The notes: generated by a model not told the origin, from the letters alone. Positions 10,095 through 22,081 are shown, numbered from the stretch's first letter. The stretch: DNA of 64,000 nucleotides from Astrothelium macrocarpum (GCA_021030915.1 JAGEMR010000008.1:248001-312000), one strand, 5' to 3'. Numbers and translations: made by a program.

Positions 10095-13000
10095 ATGGTG
10101 CTCGATCCGCTGAGCGCATTCTCGGTAGCTTGCAACATATTGCAGATTATTGAACTTGGATCGAAAGTTTTGAACAATGCCGTAGACTACAAAAATGCGG
10201 CCAATGGAACGTTGTCTGAACACCAAAATCTAAGGAATGTCTGGCAATCCCTTCAAAACCTCAGTATAGACCTGCAAGCCTCTTTGTCTGGGTCGAAAGG
10301 TCCTCAATCTTTGAGTGCTGCCGGGGTTCGCCTGGTGGAAGCCAATGCCGAATGCTTACGTCTATCAAATGAGTTTGTCAATCTACTTGATCGATTGAAG
10401 CTCAGGAACAAGCATACAACGCTTGCATTATTTCGCATGAGTATCAAGGCATTGTGGAACCGAGACAAAATTGAACTAATAGAAAAGAACCTTTCTCGGG
10501 CTCGAGATAATTTAAATACTGCATTTTTAGTCTATCTAAAGTACGTCCCGGCACGTAGCCTTCGTCATATCTGAACTTACGGATCCAAACTCAGTTCCAA
10601 CCAAGCAACCGCAATTGGTCAGAGCGAGATTGTCAGATCTACTACGCAGGCGGAGCAAAATGTTCTGGAAGCATTCAACACCTCCTCGGTTTCGATCAAA
10701 AGTGACCTTAGATTACTTTCCGAGCAGCTCGAACGTACTAGTCTGCATTCCGAACAGCAACAAACAATAAAAGAATTCCAAAGGTCGAATCGAGATCTCT
10801 TGGAACATTTGACAAGCCAAGTGAACACAATCCTGAATCAATACAATGACCAGCAAGCCCTCGCACAAGAACACCACTTAACAGATGCTCAACAGAGGAT
10901 ACTGGATAGCCTTTTCTTCCCTCAAATTCATGAATCCGAGAACAGAATCTCTGCGGCCCATGAAAACACTTACCAATGGATTCTGCGACCAGATTCTCAT
11001 CAATTCCCGCAAAATGCTGGCTTCGCTTCATGGCTATCCTCGTCCGAGGAAATGAGAGGGATTTATTGGATTTGCGGCAAACCGGGATCTGGAAAATCTA
11101 CGCTGATGCGGTTTCTAAGTGAAAATATCAACGTTCAGGATCACATGCAGCCATGGGCTGAAAACGATGCAGTTATTCAGGCATCGTGTTTCTTTTGGAA
11201 TCCAGGTCATACATTACAAAAGTCTCTGTCAGGCCTTACGCGTTCACTATTGATGCAATTGCTCGAACAAATGCCTGGCTTAATACCTCGGGTGGTTCAT
11301 CCTAGGAAGTGGAGATCTGCGCAAACAGGCACACACAATGTGATTGAGTGGAGCGACTTGGAGCTACGATATTCCTTACACGAATGCATGCGAGCTATGC
11401 AGCAGTCCTTTAAAGTTTTCTTACTTATTGACGGGCTTGACGAGTTTGAGGGAACTGATCAAATGCGGGAAGAACTAATTGAATTATTCACGAACATGGC
11501 ACATTTAGAGAATGTCAAGATATGCTTATCGAGCCGACCGTGGAATATATTTTTGGATGCATTTGATGAATATCCCCAATTGCGTCTCGAGAGCCTCACA
11601 TATGGAGACATCAGTCACTATGTCGAGTCGCAACTTCACAGTCACAAACAATTCCAAAATTTGTTGTGCCACGAACAGACGAGTTGTGAAATACTCATCA
11701 CGTCAATTACAAATAGGGCCGAAGGAGTCTTCCTGTGGGTTCGACTCGTCGTGCGGGAGCTACTTATGGGCCTTCGAGATGGTGACGACATTCATACTCT
11801 ATGGAAGATGTTGAATGAAATTCCTGCTGATTTAAACGAATATTTCAAGCGAATGATGATGTCAATAAGCTCAAAACATCGTCGAGAAGCGGCTGTACTT
11901 CTTCAGATTGCACTGTACGAGGAAAGTGAATTTGCATCAGGACATCGACTTCGTCTCCATGACTTATTATTTGTCGATGAGGACCAACCGGATTTTGCGT
12001 TTCAAGAGCGTTTTGACTTTTGCAAGCTCAATTTCACTGATGCCGAAGAACTTCAATACCGTCTCGAGTCTGCCAATCGAAAATTGAATAGTCGCTGTAT
12101 GGGCTTACTGGAATGCAAATATGACACTGAGATAGATTGGGATGATGACGAAGAAGATGAAGGAGAAGTTGAGACAATGGCCCCCAGGAACTTACAACCA
12201 TCAATCTATCCGGACATCTTTGAGGATCCACTCTTGTTCAAATCATTCTTCCTGGAAGTAGATTTCATTCACCGGTCGTATAGAGACTTTCTCCTGGCTC
12301 CAGATGGTCAAAAATGGCTGGGCCAATACAGTGCGGTCCCTATTGATGCGAGAATGTTTCTTTTCAATGCTAGGGCTGCACAGTTCTGGGCTCTCGCAGC
12401 AACGGGAGTTGAATCAGATCTTGCAGTAGGTCTTGCGAGCTACCTAGTGAGTGTTCTCTCATTGTCAGCTTGGAAGGAGACATCTTTTTCTGTCGCTGCT
12501 GCATCTAAATTGAGGCCAGCCATCGAGGATCTGATGCAAAGCAACCCAAAATCATGGACTTATTGGTACCTAAATAGGTCGAAAATTACGTGGATGACGG
12601 AAAGAAGCTCTTTTCTCACACTAGCTATCGACTTTGATATATGTGGTTACGTCATGACTCATCTTCATGTGGAACAAATTAGATGCAAGCAAGGCCGTCC
12701 AATTCTTGATTACGTCCTCCGGCCTAGGTTTGGGTTTTCTCCAGCTATGAATATTGACAGCTCATCTCCAAATGCTCAAATCTTATCTCAAGTTCTGGAT
12801 CTGGGAGCTGATCCAAATGAAATCTACAATGGGATTTCTGTTTGGGGCCTTTTTCTCTCCATCTGTCCAGATTTTCTTCTTATCTGTCAAGCTTTTCACT
12901 TGCAGACACAAGCATACTTCAACGCTCTAGCAATCTTATTGCAAAGAGGTGCGGCTCTTTTTCTCCCTACGGCCTGGATCTTTTACCAAGGCCGATATCA

Positions 13001-13220
13001 CCAAGAGCAATTTTACCGCGTCGGCATGGGAACATTACCCCGAGACCCGTTCTGGTCGCGGTGGCTCACAGACTTGCCGGTCATTGAGGTTGACACTGAT
13101 GGTGGATCTAAATCTTGCTATGTGGTGATTGATCTTCTGGAGTGGCTACGCCCTTTTTTTGGACCAGGGGTTGATCAGCTGAAGGAAATTGTGGAGTGGA
13201 GAAATGAGACTCTAAAGTAA
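10095..13220 (+). CDS. NACHT-domain STAND receptor (fungal NLR-like)
   Basis: The ATG at 10095 opens MVLDPLSAFSVACNILQ, the usual start of the helical N-terminal domain found on fungal STAND proteins. One intron (10541-10594) restores the frame, giving about 1,023 residues. A coiled segment (about 150-260) leads to a NACHT NTPase with Walker A GKPGSGKSTLM at about residue 310 and Walker B FLLIDGLDEFEG near 435, then LSSRPWN and the post-NACHT motif DFIHRSYRDFLL. The C-terminal part carries weak ankyrin-like pieces (VLDLGADPNE, LLQRGAAL) but no clear repeat array. Such proteins are signal-responsive ATPases linked to fungal non-self recognition and programmed cell death. The effector role is unknown because the N-terminal domain is not a known killer module. 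The motifs are intact. Confidence 0.88.
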
Positions 13221-14390
13221 TTAGTAGATAGGTAGAAAGTAAAGTATGTATCGGATTCCTTATCCTGTTTTGACACGGTCCTTATTTTGTTGGAGTTTTC
13301 CCCATCTTCAGTTCTTTCTGATTTGTCTTCTTTAGCCTTACTGTGTATATCAGCCTCATTCTCGGTCCTTCTTTCTGGCCCAAGTCGTTTCCTGAATCAT
13401 TTTAGTACACGCTAATCCAGAGCACCTTGGTGTTTCTAGCTCGGTCGAATGGTTTGCCCGAGCCAGCTATCTATTACTCTGCGAGGTTTAAGGATCCGTT
13501 TTTCGCACAGCAAGTAGAAATGCCGCCGAGTTCTCGTTCGAACTAGGTATCCCGCCGCGATTGCTTCCCCTTTGAGCCCTAATTGAAGATATCCGGACAA
13601 GGTTGTGATGCTGTGGGTGGTAGAAATAATATTCGAGACTAACAAATTTCGGTTGCAGTGGCTATTCGAAGAAAATCGGCTTCGCTGCAGTCAACAGTCA
13701 GAAGCTTACTTTGGGTTCTAATGTGATGATTGATAGTACCTAAGGCGCCTTGGCCCACTTTCATTGGGCAACCTAGGACATAATTTGGTGGAACCTGCGG
13801 GATAGAGTTGGGCCAACCCAAGCCACTTCATAGAAAATTCGTGATGTCAAATGAAAGAAAGCCTTCGGGGCGCGCTTTGCATAAATCTGTGATATTTTGA
13901 CTGCGAGACCAATGATCCGGATGGTCGTGGTTCGCAAGCTGGTTTGATGGACAAACGCCATATTCGAAAAGTCAATTACTGTACGTGTCAAGACAATAGA
14001 TTCGATTTTGGGGAAGCGACAAATCAAATGTAGAGAGTACAGGGGCCATCGGAAAAAAAAAAGGTCGATTTGTTTGTACCTATTTAAGAGACTCATGGAG
14101 ATCTCTCCAAACACAAAGTTGTGAAATGTGATGCAGAGTCTTTGAAGTAGGCTTTCAGGCTACATGGGCGGGCCGGTATAGGTGGAGCAAACGCGATCAG
14201 CAAACATGCGCATTTTATTTACAGATAGCCCATCGGAGAGGGCCCCAATCAAAAGTAGCAAACTCGGAAGGAATTGATTATGCAGCGAACTTTCTATAAT
14301 TGTACAAACTTAAACTAAAAACCCCAGCCATATACCGGGGGGCACCCGAACCACGCAAAACCCACAATCCAACCTTCCCCCAGCCCATCC
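13221..14390. other. Gene-poor spacer
   Basis: About 1.2 kb downstream of the NACHT gene. Minus-strand frames of 60-113 codons (for example 13773-14114) have no family motif and unlikely composition. I see no gene, repeat array or RNA. Confidence 0.5.
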
Positions 14391-15038
14391 TCAAAAGTCA
14401 AAGAGAACGGGGTTGAGATGGCCCCTCAGGACCGAGAGGGCACCAAGCATCCTCGCGACCTCAATGAGGTCTTGACCCTCCGCGAGGGCCCCCAGCAGAT
14501 TTTCCGGCCTCCCGAGCGGCTGGTCATAAATCGCTGCGAAGACGCTACGAAACGCGTTTCGGTACCTCGATACGTTCGGGCCAACACTATTAACGGTGGC
14601 GCGGCCTTCGTCGGCCCAGACGGTCTCGTAGCGGCCATTGTCGGAGGCGGCGGAGGGAGAGGTGGAGCCGGATTCGATGGCCTCTGAGGTGCGCTCCAGG
14701 GAGGTGGGAGTCGAACAGGTCAGCGTGGGCACCTGTCCCGGCTCGCCGGTGTCTTTGAGGGTGAGGACGAATTTGACGCCATGAGGAACTTGGCATGCCT
14801 CAGTGAGATAGAGGCTGCCTAGGTCTGGGCACGCGTCGAGATCGGTGGGGAGGAGCCGCGCGATTTGAGAGGATTTGGGCCGGAGGACGATGTCGTGGAG
14901 TTGGAGCCAGTAGGCTTTGTCGGTCATGTCTAAGATTATGAAGACGTTGCCGTCCGGAAATTTGAGTCTGTTCGAGTAGGGCCTGACGGCGCGAGTGGCA
15001 GTGTCTGGAGGTACGGGATTTTCTTCAGGTGATGCCAT
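14391..15038 (-). CDS. Hypothetical protein with BTB/POZ-like N-terminal half
   Basis: A single 215-codon frame starting at ATG 15038 and ending in TGA 14391-14393. The first 80 residues (DGNVFIILDMTDKAYWLQLHD, IVLRPKSSQIARLL) resemble the opening strand-helix of fungal BTB domains, in which a membrane-distal 'storage' segment is followed by H-S-x-L-type helices. The rest is Ser/Thr-rich and not recognised, then a helical C-terminus (ENLLGALAEGQDLIEVARMLGAL). The gene is GC-richer than its surroundings. No partner is evident. I am fairly sure it is coding, because it is long, is the longest frame in its region and has a clean start. The BTB assignment is tentative. Confidence 0.55.
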   Translation of the reverse strand: MASPEENPVPPDTATRAVRPYSNRLKFPDGNVFIILDMTDKAYWLQLHDIVLRPKSSQIARLLPTDLDACPDLGSLYLTEACQVPHGVKFVLTLKDTGEPGQVPTLTCSTPTSLERTSEAIESGSTSPSAASDNGRYETVWADEGRATVNSVGPNVSRYRNAFRSVFAAIYDQPLGRPENLLGALAEGQDLIEVARMLGALSVLRGHLNPVLFDF

Positions 15039-15184
15039 TTTGGGCCAGTGGTGTGTAAAGCTGTGTATCGAGTACGATCTATGCGAGATGACCTGACAAA
15101 GGGTAAAGCTTGGTATGGCATACGATCGATTCTCTAGAATGCTTAGGTAGAGGAAGAATTTAACTGTACTATGCGATCGAGTCG

Positions 15185-16654
15185 CTAGAATCTAAATGCG
15201 ATAGTTAGTGAAATGGTTGGTAGAAGGGATCTAGAAACAACATACCTAATTTCGTAATTTCCAGCACGAGTCATATAACGAACCCACTTGACACTGCTGT
15301 AATTGTTCTTCTCGAAAACTTTGAGGTAACGAACGAGCAAGCCAGAGCTTGTAAACATCAACAGGGAGAAGCTTAGACTAAGAGGTGGTCGGCTCCAAGC
15401 TTTTTGATTGGTCATGGAAGTGAGTAAGGCTTCTGCTGAAAGAACGAATTCACTTTGTCCAGTGAAGCGGGGTATCTTCCAAACGATGTTGTTGTGTTCT
15501 GGTTCGTACTTGGCTTTGCCTTGTGATGTCCGCTCGGTGATGCTTGCAGTGTTTAGCGGTGTCGGGATCCGAACTACAACATTCGTAGCAAATAATTTGG
15601 AGCCGTAGTTGGCTCGAATGGCGATGCTATACTCGACTTTGGTTTTCCCAAGTTCGTTGACAATGGCGTGGACCTTGAACGGCAGATTTACATTCTCCGT
15701 GGCCCGATACCGCATGAGCTCAAACTCTCCATCAGGTGGAATGAACGAGATGGTTCGGTCTGTATCGAATCTTCCGAGTTTGACACATTGATGGAATTGG
15801 CAATCCTCAAGAGTCACACTTCCGGCCGCTGCCTTTGTCGCCTTTGTACCTGCCCGATTGCCCGAAGGAACAGTAAGATTATCCTCACCAAGCGTAAGGC
15901 GATCATTGAGGCCAAACTTGCATTCAGGAGTTCCACTAAGATAGGCTCTCATTACAATTTGACCGTTGACGTCCGCCCTCAGAACAGTTCCGGTCGCAGA
16001 CATGAGTAGATTCACATCTTCAATAACATCCACAAAGGCTTCGTTCTTACGGTATTTGATGTCTGACCTGCGCCAGGATAGAGCGCCTGTAGCTTGCATG
16101 GTGATTTTGGATGAGTCCTCCTGCCGGACGTCAATATTTGCTCAATCACTCTCAAACATGGGAGCATACCATTGCCCGCTCAGATTTGACGCCTTCAGTT
16201 GTAATATACATCTTTAGAGTTTCAGTCTCGGTATTTTGGGGATAACCAAAGTCCAGGATTTCTGCCACTCCTCATTAACTCGATGATCCCACATGTAATC
16301 CGAAGGGATGGACGAACCATCCAAAAGCTCATACACCAGCACAAAATTGTTCTTGACTGCCTCCTCATCAAATTTCCCAAAGTACGACTTGCCCAGGCCG
16401 ATCAAGCGATAGAGGAATTCAAAGACGAGCGCGGCATTCGCATTGCTCTTGGTGATTGCCACAAGGTAGATGTTTTCATGCTTGACATGACTGAATGTTG
16501 TTGATCCCAGGGTAAGTACCGGCGATCGTACTTGCGGGTTTGAGATGACTTGGATGCGAAAGACGTCTGCAAGACGTGGGCGACAATCGGTACGATAGGC
16601 ACGAAGGATGAGATTTTCGCCTTTTTGATTGAAGATGAGAACGCCGGAGAGCAT
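15185..16654 (-). CDS. APM4: AP-2 clathrin adaptor complex subunit mu
   Basis: The mu subunit of the AP-2 adaptor, which selects cargo at the plasma membrane during clathrin-mediated endocytosis. Exons are 16654-16318, 16261-16170, 16120-15246 and 15191-15185. Removing the introns restores ELLDEILDFGYPQNTET and ERAMEDSSKITMQATGA. The N-terminal longin-like part starts MLSGVLIFNQKGENLILRAY and contains TLGSTTFSHVKHENIYLVA. The mu-homology domain spans about residue 170 to the end (RADVNGQIVMRAYLSGTPECKFGLND, FIPPDGEFELMRYR). FNQKGE and CRPRLADVFRIQVIS favour AP-2 over AP-1. The last exon has only seven bases (A TTC TAG), completing YEIRF. Length is about 435 residues, normal for the family. 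Confidence 0.94.
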
Positions 16655-17014
16655 CTTGGAGGGTCATGGAAATGTGATGGATGTAATATTATATGGTCGC
16701 ATGAAGCTATACACTTGGCCGGCAGAAGAGATGAGGTTGATGCGGCGAACCGAAGCCGCTTCCTGGAAATTAAATATTCCATTTCTGATACTACACGTCC
16801 ACACACTTCGGAACAGCATTGTCATGTAAAGTGTGATGCAGGTATTTGAATTTGTGTAACTAGATATTTGTTTGGACTTGCTTGCTCAAATTTCGACCGT
16901 GGAAGTTCCCGTGCGTCGACGGAATACAATACAGGAACATGCGCATTGCATGTAAATACAAAACATAAAATTCGCCCCTTTCGCTAACTCACAGCTCACT
17001 TCGAGTGGGGCCGA
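16655..17014. other. Intergenic spacer (AP-2 mu promoter side)
   Basis: The 5' flank of AP-2 mu and 3' flank of the succinyl-CoA ligase gene, both minus strand. Short plus-strand frames here are antisense shadows or noise. No separate feature. Confidence 0.5.
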
Positions 17015-18403
17015 TCATATGAGATCTCGCTTCACAAACTCTGAATGGAGGGTTTTGCCTAGGGCAGCTGGGCTTCGCTCTACAATCACACCTGCTGCTT
17101 CGAGCGCCGAAATTTTCGAATCCGCCCCTCCTTTACCACCACTGACGATGGCCCCTGATATGTAGTGTCAGTATACGACCCTTCTCCGATGGGTTTTCCA
17201 AGAAATGAGCAAAAGGCACGAACCTGCATGTCCCATTCTCCGTCCAGGCGGCGCAGAGATACCAGCAATAAAGCTGACACAGGGCTTGTTCTTTGTGTTA
17301 TTACTCTTTAAGAAATCTGCAGCATCTTCTTCTGCTGATCCGCCAATCTCGCCAATCATGATCATTCCGTCCGTCTCTTCATCCTCAAGGAAAACTTTCA
17401 GGCAGTCGATGAAATTTGTGCCGGAAAAAGGATCTCCTCCAATACCTACGACGAGGGATTGGCCAAGGCCGGCTTGTGTTGTTTGGTTGACAGCTTCGTA
17501 TGTGAGTGTACCAGATCGCGAGACAATTCCGATTCGGCCGCGTTTATGGATGAAGCCCGGCATGATCCCGATTTTGCATTGTCCCTAATAGACTCATCAA
17601 CGCTGACTTTGTAGAACAAGTGGTTCCAATCTTACTGGTGCAATGATACCAGGGCAATTCGGGCCCACCATTCTTGTCTTTCCTTGAGTTTTTAGAATAT
17701 CGGTGATTCGGACCATGTCTGGGAGCGTTAGAATCATGCAAATTCCATTTTGACATGACTACTATACCATGCTGAGGAATTCCTTCTGTTATACTAGCGA
17801 TTAAGGATTAGCAACGAAACTGCAAGGTCCAGAGGCCCCAGAAGCTCCCTTACCAAACAACGAGGGGTATTTCTGCACTTATTGCTTCTTCAATACCCTT
17901 TGCTGCGAGCGGAGGACTAGAGGGCGTTAGCTTAGAATGACACATCGATCCGAATGCGACGCACGGTACAAAAATGGCGGAAGCATTTGCCCCAGTCTGT
18001 TTTACAGCATCTTCCACGTTCTTGAAAACAGGTTTCCCTAGATGTGTTTCACCGGCTTTCTTCGGATTGGTTCCTCCAACCACATTTGTGCCTAGTACCG
18101 ATTAGATTGACATACGAGCATGCCCTTGGTACTTGGTAAGAAATGGCCTATCCGTACCATATTCAATTGCTTGCTGCGCGTGGAATCTATTATGCGGTAA
18201 GCTTGGATTCAGTGATGCTGGGTGAGCTTTGATCCAACTCACGTTCCTTGTTTCCCTGTGAAGCCCTGGTAGATTACTTTGGTATCATTGTTAATGCGGA
18301 GGTTGGTGTTGGTCGCAGCGTAGGCGGAGGAAACCGTTGCGTAGGAGTGTCGACGGGTAGTAGCTTGTAGGGCGCAACCAAAAGGTCGCCGAAGGGCCTG
18401 CAT
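17015..18403 (-). CDS. LSC1: Succinyl-CoA ligase alpha subunit, mitochondrial
   Basis: A TCA-cycle enzyme that interconverts succinyl-CoA and succinate with nucleotide phosphorylation, in the mitochondrial matrix as an alpha/beta complex. The ATG at 18403 gives an Arg/Ser/Ala-rich import presequence (MQALRRPFGCALQATTRR) before NDTKVIYQGFTGKQGT. Several introns interrupt the gene; splicing restores the CoA-binding region (GGTNPKKAGETHLGKPVF), PGIIAPG, GGDPFSGTNF, GEIGGSAEEDAADF and the active-site His loop MGHAGAIVSGGKG. The protein ends LHSEFVKRDLI with TGA at 17015-17017. It is divergent from ELP3, with 259 bp between the start codons. No missing residue is apparent. Confidence 0.93.
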
Positions 18404-18662
18404 CGTGGACTGCCCCTTGGCGAGAGTTGTCTTTGGACTGCGAGACCGTCAAGATCAATTAGTAGCTGTTGTATGAGGAGTTGGAGCTCTGGATCAAGCT
18501 TGAGGTTAAAGTCGACAGCCGAGCAGCGGCCAAGCACGGGAAGCTCCGCTAGAGCGTAACGAAAAATATTATGACCCTTCGAGCAACACACTGCCCAACT
18601 GTATGCACAACTAAAAAAAAATCAAAGGCCTTGCGAATGCCTGGCTCTCCACCTCAGCTACA
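18404..18662. promoter_or_regulatory. Shared divergent promoter (LSC1 / ELP3)
   Basis: Only 259 bp lie between two oppositely directed start codons, so both core promoters and 5' leaders must fit here. An A-rich stretch (AAAAAAAAA near 18612) lies about 50 bp upstream of the ELP3 start. No named factor site can be assigned by eye. Confidence 0.5.
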
Positions 18663-20460
18663 ATGGCGACGATAGCAGCGACAGAAACTCGCACGAAAGT
18701 GCGCACTCCCAAAAATGTCATTCTTGCGCCAGAAAAGGAACGCTTCATGCGAGCATGCGCCGATATTGCAAGCGCTCTCATTCAAGCTCATGAGGCTCAA
18801 CACGATGGATCAGGCTCAAAAAAAGACATCAATCTAAATACGCTCAGAGGACAAGTGGCGAAGAAGCACTATCTCAGCACCCAACCGCCATTGACTGCTA
18901 TCATTGCTGCCGTTCCAGAGCATTACAAAAAATATATTTTACCGAAGCTTATTGCCAAGCCAATACGTAAGTCTATGAAAGATGAAATGATGGAGAGCTA
19001 AAGGTGAAACAGGAACTTCTTCTGGCATTGCTGTCGTTGCTGTCATGTGTAAGCCCCATCGATGCCCTCATATCGCCTATACAGGCAACATCTGTGTCTA
19101 CTGCCCCGGCGGTCCAGACTCGGATTTTGAATATTCCACACAATCCTATACTGGCTATGAGCCAACGTCTATGAGAGCGATACGAGCCCGATACGATCCC
19201 TTTGAACAAGCAAGAGGCCGCGTGGATCAAATCAAATCTCTGGGTCATAGCGTGGACAAGGTAGAGTACATTATCATGGGTGGCACCTTTATGTCTTTGC
19301 CCGAAAGTTACCGAGAAGAATTTATATCACAGCTTCATAACGCCCTCAGCGGCTACCAGACCAAAGACGTCGATGAAGCCGTCATGGCAGGCGAAATGAG
19401 CAACATCAAATGCGTTGGCATCACTATTGAAACTCGTCCAGACTACTGCCTTGATCAGCATCTATCTGCCATGCTTCGCTACGGCTGCACCCGCCTCGAA
19501 ATTGGCGTACAATCCCTTTACGAAGATGTTGCGCGAGACACGAACCGAGGCCACACCGTCGCCGCAGTCGCAAACACTTTCTGTCTCGCCAAAGACGCAG
19601 GATTCAAGGTGGTCAGCCATATGATGCCAGACCTGCCAAATGTCGGCATGGAACGCGATCTCGACCAGTTTCGAGAGTACTTTGCGAATCCCGCCTTTCG
19701 CACCGACGGGCTAAAGATTTACCCTACGCTCGTCATTCGAGGCACGGGCTTGTACGAGCTATGGCGGACAGGACGATACAAAAACTATAGCCCAAATGCG
19801 CTCGTGGACCTCGTGGCGCGGATATTGGCTCTCGTTCCGCCGTGGACGCGAATCTATCGCGTGCAGCGTGATATTCCGATGCCACTGGTCACGTCAGGGG
19901 TGGAGAATGGAAATCTACGTGAATTAGCGCTGGCGCGGATGAAGGATTTTGGAACGAGCTGTCGGGATGTACGGACAAGAGAGGTGGGGATTAACGAGGT
20001 GAAGAATAAGATTCGACCATCACAGGTGGAGCTTGTGCGGAGAGATTATGTTGCGAATGGCGGGTGGGAGACGTTTCTTGCGTATGAGGATCCGAAACAG
20101 GATATTCTCATTGCTTTGTTGAGGTTGAGAAAATGTAGCAAGACGCACACGTTCCGTAAGGAGTTGACAGGACAGCCTACAAGTCTTGTGCGCGAACTTC
20201 ACGTATATGGCAGTGCTGTTCCTGTACATGCTCGAGATCCCAGGAAATTTCAGCATCAGGGATATGGCACGCTACTAATGGAGGAGGCAGAACGAATTGC
20301 AGCCGAAGAACACGGAAGCAAGAAGATTGCAGTCATTAGTGGAGTTGGAGTGAGGAGCTACTATGCCAAATTGGGCTATTGGCTTGATGGCGGGATTTAT
20401 ATGAGCAAATGGTTGAATCGAGATTTGACGGATTCAGAAGGCGATACGGATGAAGGTTGA
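18663..20460 (+). CDS. ELP3: Elongator complex protein 3 (tRNA uridine-modifying radical-SAM/KAT enzyme)
   Basis: The catalytic subunit of Elongator, which installs the 5-carboxymethyl precursor group on wobble uridine of tRNAs. Exon 1 is 18663-18966. A 46-nt intron (18967-19012) leaves PIRTSSGIAVVAVM across the join, and exon 2 runs to TGA at 20460. The radical-SAM domain has the Elp3 4Fe-4S cysteines in CPHIAYTGNICVYCPGG. The acetyl-CoA-binding KAT domain has QHQGYGTLLMEEAERIA and ISGVGVRSYYAKLGY. Length is about 583 residues, slightly longer than yeast (557) because of the C-terminal acidic tail DLTDSEGDTDEG. All diagnostic motifs are intact. Confidence 0.96.
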
Positions 20461-20978
20461 AGTCGAAAGATCCTATCGGACTTCTCAAGCTGTCCACCAA
20501 GACTTTCATGGGATTACCAGGCCTACGTCTAGTGGACGTAAGGCTCGCCCCAACAAATGTCGAAGCTCCAGACTCCGGGCAATGAGCTGCTTCGAAGGTA
20601 TAGGAAACAGTCATAGGACTGTTCAAGCCGCGGCTTTGTATAGACGAGAGCACAAAGGAGGTCGAGCTACTGTGGCCCCACCATGATGCTGTTCCACAGT
20701 CATATATCTCACCAGAAACAGCCCGATGATAGCGGGTATCAATTTGACAAGTTGTCGTGACTCTGGACTGTATATTTTTCTAACGTTACCCTATACCCAT
20801 TTATACAAATAGAGCGACATCAAATCCAACCTACTCCACACAGTCGACCCAATTCCATGACCAAAGATACGCCTGCCTCAGTCATCAAGGACCATCTCGT
20901 CTTTTATGCGTGAACAGCGGTGCACGATGCCGAATGCAAAAAGCAAACTTTAAACAGACACCTCAAATAGAGATCCGA
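20461..20978. other. Convergent intergenic region
   Basis: Between the 3' ends of ELP3 and the V-ATPase f gene. It probably contains both 3' UTRs; no repeat or gene is seen. Confidence 0.5.
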
Positions 20979-21484
20979 TTATGATAGCGCGATGGCACCT
21001 CTCCGGCTCTCGCGATGATTTAGCCATGCTTGGCTTGCACAGAAGACAAGGAACACCTGCAGGAACAAAGAATGTCAGTCATCGAAAACTCGCATACAGA
21101 TGGCTGGAATAGAGGCGTATTAAATTCACGTACAGCATACACGCCCACAGCTCCGAAAATAGTAGCAGCAACTTGTGGCGCTTTTTCAAGGTCGACGTCC
21201 TCGTCGCTGCCAACCATCGTAGCGCTCTTCTTCTAAAAGAACATATTAGCTTCGCGTTCAGAACAGCGAGATATGCCGTCTACGACATGGGAAGGAGGAG
21301 AGGCTCGGCGTGTTCATGAGAGGGACGTACATCAAAGAGGGCGCCAATAATGGATAGGATGACAATGGCGAAGACGGATATTACGATGCTGTATAGCAGT
21401 AAGCGACTCTGCAAGCAGACTCTGTAGCGTAGAGGGATCAACAGACCATGCATATGCATTGAGGGCACTAAAGAATGGCTTCAT
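20979..21484 (-). CDS. V-type proton ATPase subunit f (RNaseK/YPR170W-B family)
   Basis: A tiny membrane protein of the V-ATPase Vo sector, hidden because four short exons are separated by introns. Spliced, it starts MKPFFSALNAYAC (ATG 21484), then a first membrane helix IVISVFAIVILSIIGALF. A short loop follows (MVGSDEDVDLEKAPQVAAT), then a second helix FGAVGVYAVFLVFCASQAWL and a tail ending GAIALS, TAA at 20979-20981. This mirrors budding-yeast YPR170W-B: two helices, a loop resembling 'GSxxDPEDGPAVA', and the FFVFCGxQ-type second helix. Length is about 94 residues. All junctions are GT/AG. The call rests on pattern match over a short protein but the agreement is good along its length. Confidence 0.82.
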
Positions 21485-22081
21485 GGTTGATGTTATCGAA
21501 GTAGCAGATCCTGTTGTTCTCTAGAGTGGGGGCTCTTCTCGGAGCCAAGAGGCGTAGATGCAATCTTCTTCCGAGCTATATGTTTCGGGATGCGACGAGA
21601 TGCCAAGCGAGCGGAGGGCTAGATCCGGGTCTTTGAAGAGATTCAAATGTGCAGAGAAGCAGGAGTAGAGAGTAGGCGTTGTAGGATGATGGCGACGTCT
21701 ACGGTCTCGGGATGTGACATTGTGATAGGTCTGCCGCTTCCGTCCGTAGGATTCGCCGATAATGTCAACATTCCGCCGCTTCCGTCGTGTCCAACATCTT
21801 TTGGAACTTAAACAATTACTTTGGTCGTCTAACATTATTATACACTTGGTGTGTAAAACAGGCTGTAGACACTTTCATCCAGCCAACAACTAATAACCCT
21901 TGCCGAGTCCAATCAACCCGTGCGTAACAAGACTAAATGCTATCCCCAGACTGCATCTCCAGTTCAAAACTGTTAAAGTCAAGCGGAAGCGTCGGGAACC
22001 TTGATTTTTCAAGCCAAGAACCGCCCAAAGTGGACAACAATCACTTCTCTCTGTCCATCTTCACATGCCTGTATCGCGAAG
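21485..22081. other. Intergenic spacer
   Basis: The 5' flank of the V-ATPase f gene and 3' flank of the Clr5-TPR gene. A 104-codon minus-strand frame at 21521-21835 has Arg-rich low-quality composition and no family match, so I do not call it. Confidence 0.45.

Noticed and set aside
21521..21835. 104-codon minus-strand frame upstream of V-ATPase f
   Set aside because: Arg-rich, no homology pattern, lies in the probable promoter and leader.
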